DNA of 64,000 bases from an uncultured Flavobacterium sp. (GCA_943912855.1 CALTVC010000010.1:1-64000), one strand, 5' to 3'; shown: positions 10,361 to 18,751, counted from the stretch's first letter. Numbers and translations are program-made. Notes: generated by a model from the sequence alone, not told the origin.

Positions 10361-11590
10361 ATGCTCGAAAAAGAAGCCATAAATTTTGAAAAAACCGTAG
10401 TAGCCGGGGTAATTACCCAGCAGCAAAGTGAGGAAAAACTGAATGAATATTTAGACGAACTTGAGTTCCTTACTTTTACTGCCGGTGGCGAGGTTATAAA
10501 ACGCTTTATGCAGCGTATGGACAAGCCAAACCCAAAAACGTTTCTGGGTACCGGAAAAATAGACGAGATACACCACTACATAAAGGAACACGACGTTAAA
10601 ACCGTAATCTTTGACGACGAGCTTACACCCGCACAGCAAAAAAACCTTAATAAGCTTTTTGACTGTAAGGTTCTGGATCGTACCAACCTCATCCTGGACA
10701 TCTTTGCACAACGTGCCGAAACATCGTATGCCCGTACACAGGTAGAACTGGCACAATACCAGTACCTACTGCCCCGCCTTAGCGGTATGTGGACCCACCT
10801 TGAGCGTCAGCGTGGTGGTATAGGTATGCGTGGTCCCGGTGAAACCGAGATTGAAACCGACCGCCGTATAGTACGTGACCGTATAGCTTTACTAAAAGAA
10901 CGCATACGTACCATAGACCGTCAAATGGGTGTACAGCGTGGTAACCGTGGTGCCATGGTTCGCGTAGCGCTGGTAGGATATACCAATGTGGGTAAAAGCA
11001 CCCTGATGAACGTAATCAGTAAAAGCGAGGTGTTTGTAGAAAACAAACTTTTTGCAACGCTCGACACTACTGTGCGTAAGGTGGTAATAAAAAACCTGCC
11101 ATTCCTGTTATCAGACACCGTAGGATTCATACGTAAGCTGCCAACCCAGCTGGTAGAGTCGTTTAAAAGTACGCTGGACGAGGTTCGCGAGGCCGACCTG
11201 CTACTTCACGTGGTAGACATTTCGCACCCGGATTTTGAAGACCACATTGCATCGGTAAACCAAATTCTTCAGGACATAAAGAGTAATGACAAGCCTACCA
11301 TAATGGTGTTTAATAAAATAGATGCCTATAAACCGCTTGTTATAGACGAGGATGACCTGGTAACCGAAAAAACACGCCGCCATTTTTCATTGGAAGAATG
11401 GAAAGACACCTGGATGCACAACGTAGGCGAAAATAACGCCCTGTTCATATCAGCAGTTAATAAGGAAAACTTTGAAGACTTCCGCGAAAAGGTTTATGAA
11501 GCCGTTAGGGAAATTCACGTAACACGTTTCCCGTACAACAAATTCCTGTATCCGGATTACAAGGAAAATCTATCCGAAGACAAAGAGTAG
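10361..11590 (+). CDS. hflX: GTPase HflX
   Basis: This gene encodes a 409-aa GTPase that binds the ribosome, typically near the 50S exit region, and helps split or rescue stalled or stressed ribosomes. The N-terminal HflX domain includes FLGTGKIDEI and RTNLILDIFAQRA. A helical linker with GPGETEIETDRR (about 165-180) follows, then the G domain with G1 GYTNVGKSTL, G3 DTVGF and G4 NKID. The C-terminal tail is longer than in the minimal E. coli-like form, as is usual in Bacteroidetes. It is monocistronic, with a TAnnTTTG box just upstream. The ATG at 10361 follows an in-frame AT-rich leader. Confidence 0.96.
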   Translation: MLEKEAINFEKTVVAGVITQQQSEEKLNEYLDELEFLTFTAGGEVIKRFMQRMDKPNPKTFLGTGKIDEIHHYIKEHDVKTVIFDDELTPAQQKNLNKLFDCKVLDRTNLILDIFAQRAETSYARTQVELAQYQYLLPRLSGMWTHLERQRGGIGMRGPGETEIETDRRIVRDRIALLKERIRTIDRQMGVQRGNRGAMVRVALVGYTNVGKSTLMNVISKSEVFVENKLFATLDTTVRKVVIKNLPFLLSDTVGFIRKLPTQLVESFKSTLDEVREADLLLHVVDISHPDFEDHIASVNQILQDIKSNDKPTIMVFNKIDAYKPLVIDEDDLVTEKTRRHFSLEEWKDTWMHNVGENNALFISAVNKENFEDFREKVYEAVREIHVTRFPYNKFLYPDYKENLSEDKE

Positions 11591-11601
11591 ATAATTACCT
11601 G

Positions 11602-11660
11602 TTTTTTGACACGAATTTCACAAACTGCTTAAAATGATTTGTGAAATTCGTGTCAAAAAA
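11602..11660. repeat. Perfect 23-bp inverted repeat with reversed polarity
   Basis: The arms 11602-11624 and 11638-11660 are perfectly complementary around a 13-nt loop. The outer ends are T6 on the left and A6 on the right. A rho-independent terminator on either strand would need a T-run after the stem, so this is not a typical terminator. The core (GACACGAATTTCACAAA) looks like a dispersed intergenic repeat of the REP kind. Confidence 0.75.
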
Positions 11661-11681
11661 TATCTGTGTATTTTTTATAAA

Positions 11682-11695
11682 TGAATGAACATTCA
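11682..11695 (+). promoter_or_regulatory. Palindromic operator, likely TetR autoregulation site
   Basis: TGAATG-AA-CATTCA is a perfect palindrome that ends 2 nt before the -7 box TATATTTG (11698-11705) and about 28 nt before the tetR start. TetR/AcrR repressors commonly bind palindromes of this TGAATGA type over their own promoter. Binding by this regulator is inference. Confidence 0.65.
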
Positions 11696-11697
11696 CT

Positions 11698-11705
11698 TAT
11701 ATTTG
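11698..11705 (+). promoter_or_regulatory. Putative -7 box of the tetR-MFS operon
   Basis: TATATTTG matches TAnnTTTG exactly and overlaps the edge of the palindromic operator, so a bound repressor would block the polymerase. Confidence 0.55.
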
Positions 11706-11723
11706 CATCGGTAAATAAAAACA

Positions 11724-12323
11724 ATGCGTACACGAAATACAGACAAAGAAGAACTTGTAAAGGAAAAAGCCGTAGAACTTTTGGTATCACAGGGGTTTGA
11801 AGGTTTTAGTATGAACAAGCTTGCCAAAGCCTGTGGCATATCGGTAGCCACGCTGTACATCTATTATACAGATAAGGACGACCTCATCAAAAAGATAGGC
11901 ATAGAAACCGGCAAAGCTTTTTTTGGAGGCGCACTTAAAGGGTTTAGCCCCGAAATGCCGTTTGTACAAGGTTTAAAACTGCAATGGGATAACCGCATCA
12001 GTTTTTTTAAAGATAATACGCTACAAATGCATTGCTGGGACGTAATCCGTCACTCGCCACATGGCGAATACGTACTGCGCGAAAGCCACGGCAACTTTAG
12101 GGATGTACTACGCGAGTTCAGTAAAAACGCCATCGAACGTGGCGAACTTGTCAGCCTGCCCATGGAGGTATTCTGGAGCATAGCCTATGGTCCACTCTAT
12201 ACCCTGCTCCGTTTTCAGGCAGAGGGGAAAAGCTTTGGCGGAAAACCGTTTGAATTTACCAACGAAATGAAGGAGGAGGCGTTTACTGCCGTAATACGGG
12301 CGCTTACTCCGCCACGCAATTAA
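11724..12323 (+). CDS. TetR/AcrR family transcriptional regulator
   Basis: This gene encodes a 199-aa one-component repressor. The N-terminal helix-turn-helix (about residues 10-55) shows the family pattern GFEGFSMNKLAKACGIS followed by ATLYIYYTDKDDLI. The rest is the variable ligand-binding and dimer domain. It lies 39 nt upstream of an MFS transporter gene on the same strand and behind a palindromic operator. The natural reading is a drug- or metabolite-responsive repressor of itself and of the exporter. The ligand is unknown. Confidence 0.92.
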   Translation: MRTRNTDKEELVKEKAVELLVSQGFEGFSMNKLAKACGISVATLYIYYTDKDDLIKKIGIETGKAFFGGALKGFSPEMPFVQGLKLQWDNRISFFKDNTLQMHCWDVIRHSPHGEYVLRESHGNFRDVLREFSKNAIERGELVSLPMEVFWSIAYGPLYTLLRFQAEGKSFGGKPFEFTNEMKEEAFTAVIRALTPPRN

Positions 12324-12362
12324 TAGTTCAATCATCACATCACCATCACACACACTAAAACA

Positions 12363-13643
12363 ATGGAACAAAAAGCAGACAAAATACCCTTATCGGGTTA
12401 CCAGAAGTTTGTAATTTTTATACTGGCCATAACCCAGTTTACCGTAATTCTCGATTTTATGGTTATGTCGCCACTGGGCGATATTCTCATGAAATCCATA
12501 GGCATGAAACCCAGCCAGTTTGGCATAGCCGTATCGGCTTACGCACTTAGTGCCGGGGCATCGGGGCTACTAACCGCAGGCTTTGCCGATAAATTCGACC
12601 GCAAAAAACTATTGCTGTTCTTTTATACCGGATTTATCATCGGTACATTCTTTTGTGGTATAGCCAATACCTACGAAACCCTTGTGGCAGCACGTATTTT
12701 TACCGGATTATTCGGTGGGGTTATAGGCTCTATATCTATGGCTATTGTTACTGATATTTTTGCCATACAGCAACGCGGGCGCGTTATGGGCTTCCTTCAA
12801 ATGGGCTTTGGCGCAAGCCAGGTTTTGGGTATTCCCATAGGGCTTTACCTTGCCAATGCCTGGGGGTGGCACGCGCCGTTCTTATGGATTGTAGGCATGG
12901 CAATAATCATAGTCTTACTCATAGCCTTCAGGATGGGGCCTGTAGCCGACCACCTAAAACTGAAACAAGACAAGTCGCCCCTACTGCACCTATGGCATAC
13001 TCTGGCTAAAAGTGATTATCGCATAGGTTTTACCGCTACGGCACTGCTTTCTATAGGCGGGTTCATGATGATGCCTTTTGGTAGCGCATTTGCCATTAAC
13101 AACCTTAAAATCACACAGGCCGAATTACCAACGATTTATATGATAGCGGGTATTTTTACCCTGGTATGTATGCCGTTAATGGGTAAACTTAGCGACAGGT
13201 TTGATAAGTTTAAAATTTTTACCATAGGCTGTTTCTGGACTATGGGTGTAATACTGGTATATACGCATCTTGGCATTACCCCTTTATGGCTTGTCATCAT
13301 TCTTAACGTACTCATGATGGTAGGTATAACCGGACGCATGGTACCAAGTACCGCACTGGTTACGGGTGTGCCTGCCGCACAGGATCGTGGTGCGTTTATG
13401 AGTATTAACTCGTCGCTACAACAAATATCGGGTGGTATTGCCGCCGTTGTAGGCGGACAGATAGTGTACCAACAGAGCAAGACCAGCCCGCTGGAACATT
13501 ATGACACCCTAGGTTATATTGTGGCTGTTATTACGTTTATAAGCATCTTCCTCATGTACCGTGTAGCCAGGCTTGTAAAACGCAGAATGGCGCAACAAAA
13601 GCCACTTGTAGTGCCAGATGAACCCATACTGAATGAAGCGTAA
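12363..13643 (+). CDS. MFS transporter (DHA1-like)
   Basis: This gene encodes a 426-aa inner-membrane transporter with about 12 hydrophobic segments. The cytoplasmic loop between TM2 and TM3 carries GFADKFDRKKLLLFF, close to the MFS motif A, and ARIFTGLFGGVIG follows as in DHA1 drug/proton antiporters. It is the second gene of the tetR operon, which suggests inducible efflux. The substrate cannot be read from the sequence. A strong terminator follows. Confidence 0.92.
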   Translation: MEQKADKIPLSGYQKFVIFILAITQFTVILDFMVMSPLGDILMKSIGMKPSQFGIAVSAYALSAGASGLLTAGFADKFDRKKLLLFFYTGFIIGTFFCGIANTYETLVAARIFTGLFGGVIGSISMAIVTDIFAIQQRGRVMGFLQMGFGASQVLGIPIGLYLANAWGWHAPFLWIVGMAIIIVLLIAFRMGPVADHLKLKQDKSPLLHLWHTLAKSDYRIGFTATALLSIGGFMMMPFGSAFAINNLKITQAELPTIYMIAGIFTLVCMPLMGKLSDRFDKFKIFTIGCFWTMGVILVYTHLGITPLWLVIILNVLMMVGITGRMVPSTALVTGVPAAQDRGAFMSINSSLQQISGGIAAVVGGQIVYQQSKTSPLEHYDTLGYIVAVITFISIFLMYRVARLVKRRMAQQKPLVVPDEPILNEA

Positions 13644-13652
13644 ATGATTTTT

Positions 13653-13700
13653 AAATAATAAACCCCTAAGAGTTATACTCTTAGGGGTTTATTATTTTTT
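13653..13700. terminator. Bidirectional terminator between MFS and DUF3078 genes
   Basis: A perfect 21-bp stem (13653-13673 / 13677-13697) with a 3-nt loop contains AACCCCTAAGAGT and ends in T-rich runs on both strands. It can serve both converging genes. Confidence 0.9.
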
Positions 13701-13747
13701 ATACGTGGTCATCCAATAACTAACAACCAAAAACCATCAACTGATTA

Positions 13748-14635
13748 TTAAAAACCATAGTTGGCCGCTACACCAAATACCTGTCTAACCTGCAGGCCTT
13801 TGTAGGCGTTATCGTCATAGATTAGTTGGAACTGAAGGCTTGTAGTAAGATAACGGTTTATCTTCATGGCAATGTTCAGTTGGTAATCAATATCTACATT
13901 CTGAGCGTCTTCAAGGTAGTTTGAATACAGGTTCAGGATGTTTTCAAAGGTTACGTTAGCAATTACATCAAGTTTATAATACATACTGGCATTAAAACCC
14001 AGCTCGTAGCGCATCCAGTCACCCTCTTTTACGCCGAAATAGGCTTCATCGGGCAATGTATACCTGCTGTCTACAAACGTAAATTTAGACGTAGCAGGCG
14101 AAAGGTTTATCTTAAAGTTTTCGTCGCGTATGTATTGCATACCCGGACCTACGAGCAGATATGCAGGCGAAAAGAAATTGGTGTATTCCTCGCGTGTTTC
14201 TGCTCCGGCTTCGTTTTTACTGTAAAGGTATCCTTTGGTAAACTGTGTACGGAAATTCAGCATGGCAGTGTACAACCAGCGCTCACTTGCCTTTTTACCT
14301 ACAACCGAATTATAGTAAAGCCTGTCATCGGTCTTCTTGGCAAAAGAACTGGTTTTGGTCTTCACAATACCGTAGCTGCCTATAACCTTATTATCCCAGC
14401 TCCATTTATCTTTCTTATAGTTGAAATCGTAGTTAAGACCTACCGTACCCGATATGTTGTTTTCACCACCGGCAACCCAGTTATCAAAAGTACTCTGGTT
14501 AAACAGTAACGATGCATTACCTTTTTTAGTCCAGGGGCCTATGGTATCGTTATCGGCTTTTGCCGGATTATTGTCTTGCGCATGGGCGATAATCGAGCCA
14601 AATAGAACGGCAAGGAGTAACGTTAATTTCTTCAT
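13748..14635 (-). CDS. DUF3078 domain-containing outer-membrane-like protein
   Basis: This gene encodes a 295-aa secreted protein. The start at 14635 is preferred because it gives a clean signal peptide (MKKLTLLLAVLFGS to AHAQ). Upstream in-frame residues are not signal-like. The motif FNQSTFDNWVAGGENN and the alternating beta-strand pattern up to a terminal aromatic (ANYGF) match DUF3078 and suggest a small outer-membrane beta-barrel. In Bacteroidetes this family often follows DUF2480 and iron-sulfur assembly genes, as here. The molecular role is unknown. Confidence 0.88.
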   Translation of the reverse strand: MKKLTLLLAVLFGSIIAHAQDNNPAKADNDTIGPWTKKGNASLLFNQSTFDNWVAGGENNISGTVGLNYDFNYKKDKWSWDNKVIGSYGIVKTKTSSFAKKTDDRLYYNSVVGKKASERWLYTAMLNFRTQFTKGYLYSKNEAGAETREEYTNFFSPAYLLVGPGMQYIRDENFKINLSPATSKFTFVDSRYTLPDEAYFGVKEGDWMRYELGFNASMYYKLDVIANVTFENILNLYSNYLEDAQNVDIDYQLNIAMKINRYLTTSLQFQLIYDDNAYKGLQVRQVFGVAANYGF

Positions 14636-14714
14636 AGTCGTTAATTGTAGTGTCAATGTTTCCAGCAAATATAACCCATACACAGGGCGGGATTCTAAAA
14701 CTTACGTTAAAAAA

Positions 14715-15239
14715 CTATCGGCGTTTGTACAGCGGTACAGACGAACACGCCTCGCCAAACATAATGCTTTTGGCTACAGGCTGTAGTTTTTGGGTCGCCA
14801 TTACATAAGCTTCCTGAGGTACCGGCTTACGCGAACAGCCTTTAATAATTACGGGCTTATCGGCATACGGGCTGTAATCAAGGCCGTCTAATATTTCCTG
14901 GTAAATCAGGCCGTTTAATTGCTCTATGCTACCTTGTGCGACTTTTTTTGCAACAGGTAGCAGGTAGGTAGTAACAAGCATGTATGCCCATGCAGGTACT
15001 ATGGCATCGGTGCTGCAAAACACCGCTACAAACTTGCCTGTATACTGTTCCCAGTCGTGGTTTTTTAGGGTTTCGCGGAAGTCTTTCTCACGCAAAACAA
15101 ACCCTTCAAGCAACCAGCCCGAAATATCCAGAGCTATGCGTTCCCCTTCAGGATAATAATCTTCAAGATCAAAAACCTGCAGGGCACTGTTTGCCACGCG
15201 GTTTACGATTTCATCTTCGGCATTTATTTCTGGTTTCAT
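14715..15239 (-). CDS. DUF2480 family protein
   Basis: This gene encodes a 174-aa cytoplasmic protein of a conserved Bacteroidetes family. Visible family features are an acidic N-terminus, FDLEDYYPEGER near residue 25, WAYMLV in the middle and a CSRKPVPQEAY segment near residue 135. It follows sufS, sufE and the DUF59 gene on the same strand, so a link to iron-sulfur maturation is likely but unproven. The 196-bp gap upstream holds a repeat hairpin. Confidence 0.88.
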   Translation of the reverse strand: MKPEINAEDEIVNRVANSALQVFDLEDYYPEGERIALDISGWLLEGFVLREKDFRETLKNHDWEQYTGKFVAVFCSTDAIVPAWAYMLVTTYLLPVAKKVAQGSIEQLNGLIYQEILDGLDYSPYADKPVIIKGCSRKPVPQEAYVMATQKLQPVAKSIMFGEACSSVPLYKRR

Positions 15240-15329
15240 ATGAAATACTTTGATGTTAAAAACCTACAGGGTTATATAAACCTTGCAGGTGTGTATAAAT
15301 TTTCGGCCCACCCTGGCTTTCAGCCACCC

Positions 15330-15388
15330 CTCCGAAGGAGGGGAATGCCACTCTACTGTTCCGTTGCTACGATTCCCCTCCTCCGGAG
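15330..15388. repeat. GC-rich intergenic inverted repeat (REP-like)
   Basis: Arms 15330-15346 and 15372-15388 pair at 16 of 17 positions (core CTCCGAAGGAGGGGAAT). They are followed by GTGCCCGCAGGGCGGGGTGG. The element is much more GC-rich than the surrounding DNA. A smaller imperfect hairpin of the AACCTACAGGGTT / AACCTTGCAGGT kind lies just before it (about 15260-15290). It separates the DUF59 and DUF2480 genes. Confidence 0.7.
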
Positions 15389-15435
15389 CGGTGCCCGCAG
15401 GGCGGGGTGGAAAAATGTCCGACTTCAAACTAATA

Positions 15436-15759
15436 TTAAAGCATCCCCAGTTCCAGTTTGGCTTCTTCGCTCATAAGGTCGCGGGTCCATGGCGGATCGA
15501 AGGTAATTTCTACCTCAGCGGCCTGTACACCCTCTATATTTTTAATCTTCTCCTCTACCTCCAGCGGAAGGCTTTCTGCCACAGGGCAGTTTGGTGAAGT
15601 AAGGGTCATAAGTATTTTTACTTCGTTATCGGTATTTACCATAACGTCGTACACCAGTCCAAGCTCGTATATGTCTACCGGGATTTCCGGGTCGTAAATG
15701 GTTTTAAGCACCTTTACTATTTCCTCGCCCAGCTGGGCTGTATCAATTTGTTGTGTCAT
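15436..15759 (-). CDS. DUF59/MIP18-family iron-sulfur assembly protein (SufT-like)
   Basis: This gene encodes a 107-aa single-domain protein of the DUF59 family. It contains the DPEIPVDIYELGLVYDV signature near residue 23, the conserved Cys in SPNCPVAE (about residue 56) and the PPWTRDLMSEEAK tail. SufT/PaaD-type proteins assist iron-sulfur cluster maturation or transfer. It lies 7 nt after sufE, so the two are very likely co-transcribed with sufS. Confidence 0.92.
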   Translation of the reverse strand: MTQQIDTAQLGEEIVKVLKTIYDPEIPVDIYELGLVYDVMVNTDNEVKILMTLTSPNCPVAESLPLEVEEKIKNIEGVQAAEVEITFDPPWTRDLMSEEAKLELGML

Positions 15760-15766
15760 AGCCGTA

Positions 15767-16186
15767 TTAATTTTTAGCGCTAAATGCCAGCGCGTACATT
15801 TTTATCTGTTTAATCATGCTTACAAGTCCGTTAGCACGTGTAGGCGAAAGATGCTCTTTAAGTCCGATTTCATCTACAAAAGCGGTATCGGCCTCAAGGA
15901 TGTCGGCAGGTTTTTGCCCGCTGAACACCCTAATCATTATCGCGATAAGCCCTTTGGTTAAAATAGCGTCACTGTCGGCAGTAAAAACCACCTTACCATC
16001 TTCCTGTTCGGCATGAAGCCAAACCTTGCTCTGGCAGCCTTTAATAATGTTGTCGTCGGTCTTATACTCCTCTTCAATAAGCGGAAGCGATTTACCAAGG
16101 TCTATTACATACTGGTAGCGCTCGTCCCACTCATCAAACATCGAAAATTCATCGATGATCTCGTCCTGTATTTCTCTTATTTTCAT
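15767..16186 (-). CDS. sufE: SufE-family sulfur acceptor
   Basis: This gene encodes a 139-aa SufE protein. SufE accepts persulfide sulfur from the cysteine desulfurase SufS on a conserved Cys. Here that Cys is in IIKGCQSKVWL (about residue 50). The downstream ADSDAILTKGL segment and the LSPTRANGL motif are also family features. The ATG follows the stop codon of the preceding lipoprotein gene with no gap, which implies translational coupling. The operon order is sufS, lipoprotein, sufE, DUF59. Confidence 0.95.
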   Translation of the reverse strand: MKIREIQDEIIDEFSMFDEWDERYQYVIDLGKSLPLIEEEYKTDDNIIKGCQSKVWLHAEQEDGKVVFTADSDAILTKGLIAIMIRVFSGQKPADILEADTAFVDEIGLKEHLSPTRANGLVSMIKQIKMYALAFSAKN

Positions 16187-16657
16187 CTATTTCGTTTCCT
16201 CCAGTTTAGATAGTTCTATGATATTTTCTACCAAAGGTTTAATTTCTTCGGGTGGATTGCCGTGGTCAAACGTCACGGTACTGTAAGCCTTGCCATCTAC
16301 CGTTATGGTAAGATTAGCTCCCATAGCCCCATCAAACTGATGTTTTTTAGTAGGCGCTTCCAGGGTTTCCAGTTTTTCAAGGTCTATTTTACCTGTTTCT
16401 ATAAGCAGGTTTTCCCATTCGGTTTGCGTTACATAAGACGGCGTAATTTTAAACTCCTGTTGCCCAAGGCTTCTTTTACCTCCGGTTAAGAGCCTGTCGT
16501 CTAATACAATTTCTATTTTAGCACCGCGGGTATACGCTTTGTATTCGTACTTAACCTTGCCATCTATAGGCCTTGCGGTCTCTGCCGATGTCATTTGCGA
16601 CTTACATCCGGTTAGTACAACCAGTATTAGAGTCAGTAATGCAAATATCTTTTTCAT
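16187..16657 (-). CDS. Small lipoprotein between sufS and sufE
   Basis: This gene encodes a 156-aa protein with a lipoprotein signal (MKKIFALLTLILVVLTGC, lipobox Cys at residue 18). The mature part has a Bacteroidetes-type beta-rich pattern with ITPSYVTQTEW and TVDGKAYSTVTFDHGNPP. Family membership was not recognised. It sits exactly between sufS and sufE and touches sufE, so it is expressed with them, but a role in sulfur transfer is not evident for an exported lipoprotein. Confidence 0.88.
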   Translation of the reverse strand: MKKIFALLTLILVVLTGCKSQMTSAETARPIDGKVKYEYKAYTRGAKIEIVLDDRLLTGGKRSLGQQEFKITPSYVTQTEWENLLIETGKIDLEKLETLEAPTKKHQFDGAMGANLTITVDGKAYSTVTFDHGNPPEEIKPLVENIIELSKLEETK

Positions 16658-16703
16658 AGTTAAAAGCTGCTTTAATGTAAAAATAGCAAAAAACCCGCCA
16701 GGA

Positions 16704-17921
16704 TTAACCCAGCATCATTTGCGCTTTTTTAAGGGCAACAACTAGCGCGTCTATTTCTTCTTTGGTATTATAAAATGCAAACGATGCACGTATGGTACCA
16801 GGTATACAGAAGTGATCCATAACCGGCTGTGTACAGTGGTGCCCCGTACGTACGGCTATACCCATTTTATCTACAATGGTACCCACATCATACGGGTGGA
16901 TGCCTTTAAGGTTAAATGATATTACCGATGCTTTTTCTTTGGCTGTGCCAATGAACTGCATGCCTTCTATCTCGGCTAGCTTTTTGTTACCGTATTCCAG
17001 CAGTTCGTGTTCGTAGGCGGCTATGTTGTCCAGCCCAATGCTGTTCAGGTAATCTATGGCAGTACCCAGAACAATACCGCCTTCTATGTGTGGTGTACCT
17101 GCCTCAAACTTATGAGGAAGCCCGGCGTAGGTTGTTTTGGTAAAGGTAACTTCCTTAATCATTTCACCACCACCCTGGTACGGAGGGAGTTTTTCCAGCC
17201 ACTCTTCTTTACCATACAGTATGCCACTACCCGTAGGTCCGCATGCTTTATGCCCGCTGAAGGCATAAAAATCGGCATCCAGCGCCTGTACGTCTATGGC
17301 AAGGTGTGGTGCTGCCTGTGCACCGTCTATCAGTACGGCAGCTCCAGCAGCGTGAGCTTTTTCTATAATGTATTTTACAGGGTTAATGGTACCCAGCGAG
17401 TTACTTATATGATTAACGGCTACTATTTTAGTACGCCCTTCGGCAAGCAGGCTTTCAAAGGCAGGCAGAATCAGCTCGCCGTTTTCATCCATAGGAATAA
17501 CCTGAAGATCGGCACCGGTACGCTCGCACAGCATTTGCCACGGCACTATGTTACTGTGGTGTTCCATAGCCGAAACCATAACCGCATCGCCCTGTTTTAC
17601 AAACTGGGTAAAACCGCTTGCCACAAGGTTAATGCCGTGGGTAGTACCGCTGGTAAACAGTACCTCATGGGCATGTGCAGCATTTATGTGCTTTTGTATG
17701 GTTTGGCGGGATACCTCATACGCGTCTGTAGCCAACTGGCTTAGCGTATGCACGCCACGGTGAATATTGGCGTTTATGGTAGTATAGTATTTTGTAATGG
17801 CATCCAGCACTACCTGTGGTTTTTGCGAAGTGGCTCCGTTATCAAAATAAACCAGCGGTTTTCCGTTTACCTGTTCTTTTAGTATAGGGAAATCAGCCCT
17901 AATGGCATTTATATCAAACAT
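16704..17921 (-). CDS. sufS: Cysteine desulfurase SufS
   Basis: This gene encodes a 405-aa PLP enzyme that releases sulfur from cysteine for iron-sulfur cluster assembly. It shows YFDNGATSQKP near the N-terminus, TSGTTHGINLVA, AMEHHSNIVPW and LIDGAQAAPH. The PLP lysine is in AFSGHKACGPTG (about residue 225). The catalytic Cys loop is RTGHHCTQPVM (about residue 363), of the group II SufS type. It heads the block with sufE and DUF59. It is separated from sufBCD by about 9.5 kb of other genes. Confidence 0.97.
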   Translation of the reverse strand: MFDINAIRADFPILKEQVNGKPLVYFDNGATSQKPQVVLDAITKYYTTINANIHRGVHTLSQLATDAYEVSRQTIQKHINAAHAHEVLFTSGTTHGINLVASGFTQFVKQGDAVMVSAMEHHSNIVPWQMLCERTGADLQVIPMDENGELILPAFESLLAEGRTKIVAVNHISNSLGTINPVKYIIEKAHAAGAAVLIDGAQAAPHLAIDVQALDADFYAFSGHKACGPTGSGILYGKEEWLEKLPPYQGGGEMIKEVTFTKTTYAGLPHKFEAGTPHIEGGIVLGTAIDYLNSIGLDNIAAYEHELLEYGNKKLAEIEGMQFIGTAKEKASVISFNLKGIHPYDVGTIVDKMGIAVRTGHHCTQPVMDHFCIPGTIRASFAFYNTKEEIDALVVALKKAQMMLG

Positions 17922-17971
17922 TTGTATTCTAACTTTAGTACGATAGCCTTAAAGCCCGTAAATTTTGACTA

Positions 17972-17979
17972 CAAAGTTA
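17972..17979 (-). promoter_or_regulatory. Putative -7 box of the sufS operon
   Basis: The minus strand reads TAACTTTG, an exact TAnnTTTG match, about 50 nt upstream of the sufS ATG. Confidence 0.5.
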
Positions 17980-18074
17980 CGGCATCCTTTTTAAAAACGG
18001 GTGCATCAGTATCCTAAAAAGCATGATGATAAGAGTACTATGGGATAAGCACATCTTTATGCCTTTATGTAAAA

Positions 18075-18101
18075 TTTTACCACAAAGAGGCACAAAGTTT
18101 T
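18075..18101 (+). repeat. CACAAAG dispersed repeat, copy 1
   Basis: This 27-nt element (a TTTTACCACAAAG half followed by CACAAAGTTTT) recurs on the opposite strand at 46802-46827 with one deletion and a few changes. It lies in the 347-bp gap 17922-18268, which otherwise holds only the sufS promoter and a terminator. No convincing gene was seen in the gap. Confidence 0.6.
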
Positions 18102-18216
18102 GCACAAAGCTCAACAAAGCCAATGAGAGGTAAGGCTTTCTATCTATAAGAACACAAAGACTTCCCTTCGGGAAATTGAAAAGTACACAAATGTATAGCC
18201 AGAGAAGTAATGATAT

Positions 18217-18245
18217 AAAAAAAGCCACCCTTTACAGGATGGCTT
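18217..18245 (-). terminator. Terminator of the DUF1573 gene
   Basis: On the minus strand AAGCCATCC and GGGTGGCTT pair (one G-U) around a 6-nt loop and are followed by a T7 run. It lies 23 nt past the stop codon. Confidence 0.88.
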
Positions 18246-18268
18246 CGTATATCTGTACGATACCGTGA

Positions 18269-18751
18269 TTATTGCTTAACAGCAGGAGCTGTTGCAGGAG
18301 CCGGAGCAGTATCACCGTTTACTTTACCTTTAATAACAAGGATTTTGTTTTGGTCTGTATCGTTAGTAGTTACCGTTACGGTTTTAGTAAAAGAACCTGG
18401 GTTAGCTGCATTGTAAGTAGCTGTTACACTACCAGACTCACCTGGTTTGATAGGGTCTTTAGACCATGTAGGCGTTGTACAACCACATGATGCTTTTACA
18501 GCCGTGATAAGGATAGTTTCTTTTGAAGTATTTTTAAATGTAAACTCATGAGTTACAGGCTTACCTTTTTCAATATCACCAAAGTTATGAGTTTCTTCTT
18601 TAAAAGAAAGACCTGTTGGCTTTTGTGCAGGTGCAGCAGCCGGTGCATTAGCAGCCGGGATAGCAGCAGTAGTTTTCTTCTCTTGTGCGCTTACAGAAAC
18701 TGAAACGAAAAGTGCAGCAGCAGCAAACAGAGTGAATTTTAGATTTTTCAT
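18269..18751 (-). CDS. DUF1573 domain-containing secreted protein
   Basis: This gene encodes a 160-aa exported protein. It has a signal peptide (about 1-22, ending VSAQE) and an Ala/Pro-rich linker. The DUF1573 domain shows HNFGDIEKGKPVTHEF and the conserved CGCTTPTW Cys pair (about residue 88). A second Ala/Pro tail ends the protein. DUF1573 proteins are immunoglobulin-like, periplasmic or surface proteins of unknown role in Bacteroidetes. A paralogue lies at 37581-37958. It has its own -7 box and terminator. Confidence 0.9.
   Translation of the reverse strand: MKNLKFTLFAAAALFVSVSVSAQEKKTTAAIPAANAPAAAPAQKPTGLSFKEETHNFGDIEKGKPVTHEFTFKNTSKETILITAVKASCGCTTPTWSKDPIKPGESGSVTATYNAANPGSFTKTVTVTTNDTDQNKILVIKGKVNGDTAPAPATAPAVKQ

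Noticed and set aside
11602..11660. Rho-independent terminator of hflX
   Set aside because: The stem is strong but is followed by As, not Ts, on the transcript strand. It was kept as a repeat instead.
15240..15597. Plus-strand ORFs of 78 and 104 aa over the DUF59 gene and repeat
   Set aside because: They run through the GC-rich repeat and then antisense to the DUF59 gene, with no coding signal of their own.
17977..18228. 83-aa minus-strand ORF in the gap after sufS
   Set aside because: It covers a dispersed repeat and the DUF1573 terminator and has no domain or promoter, so it is unlikely to be a gene.
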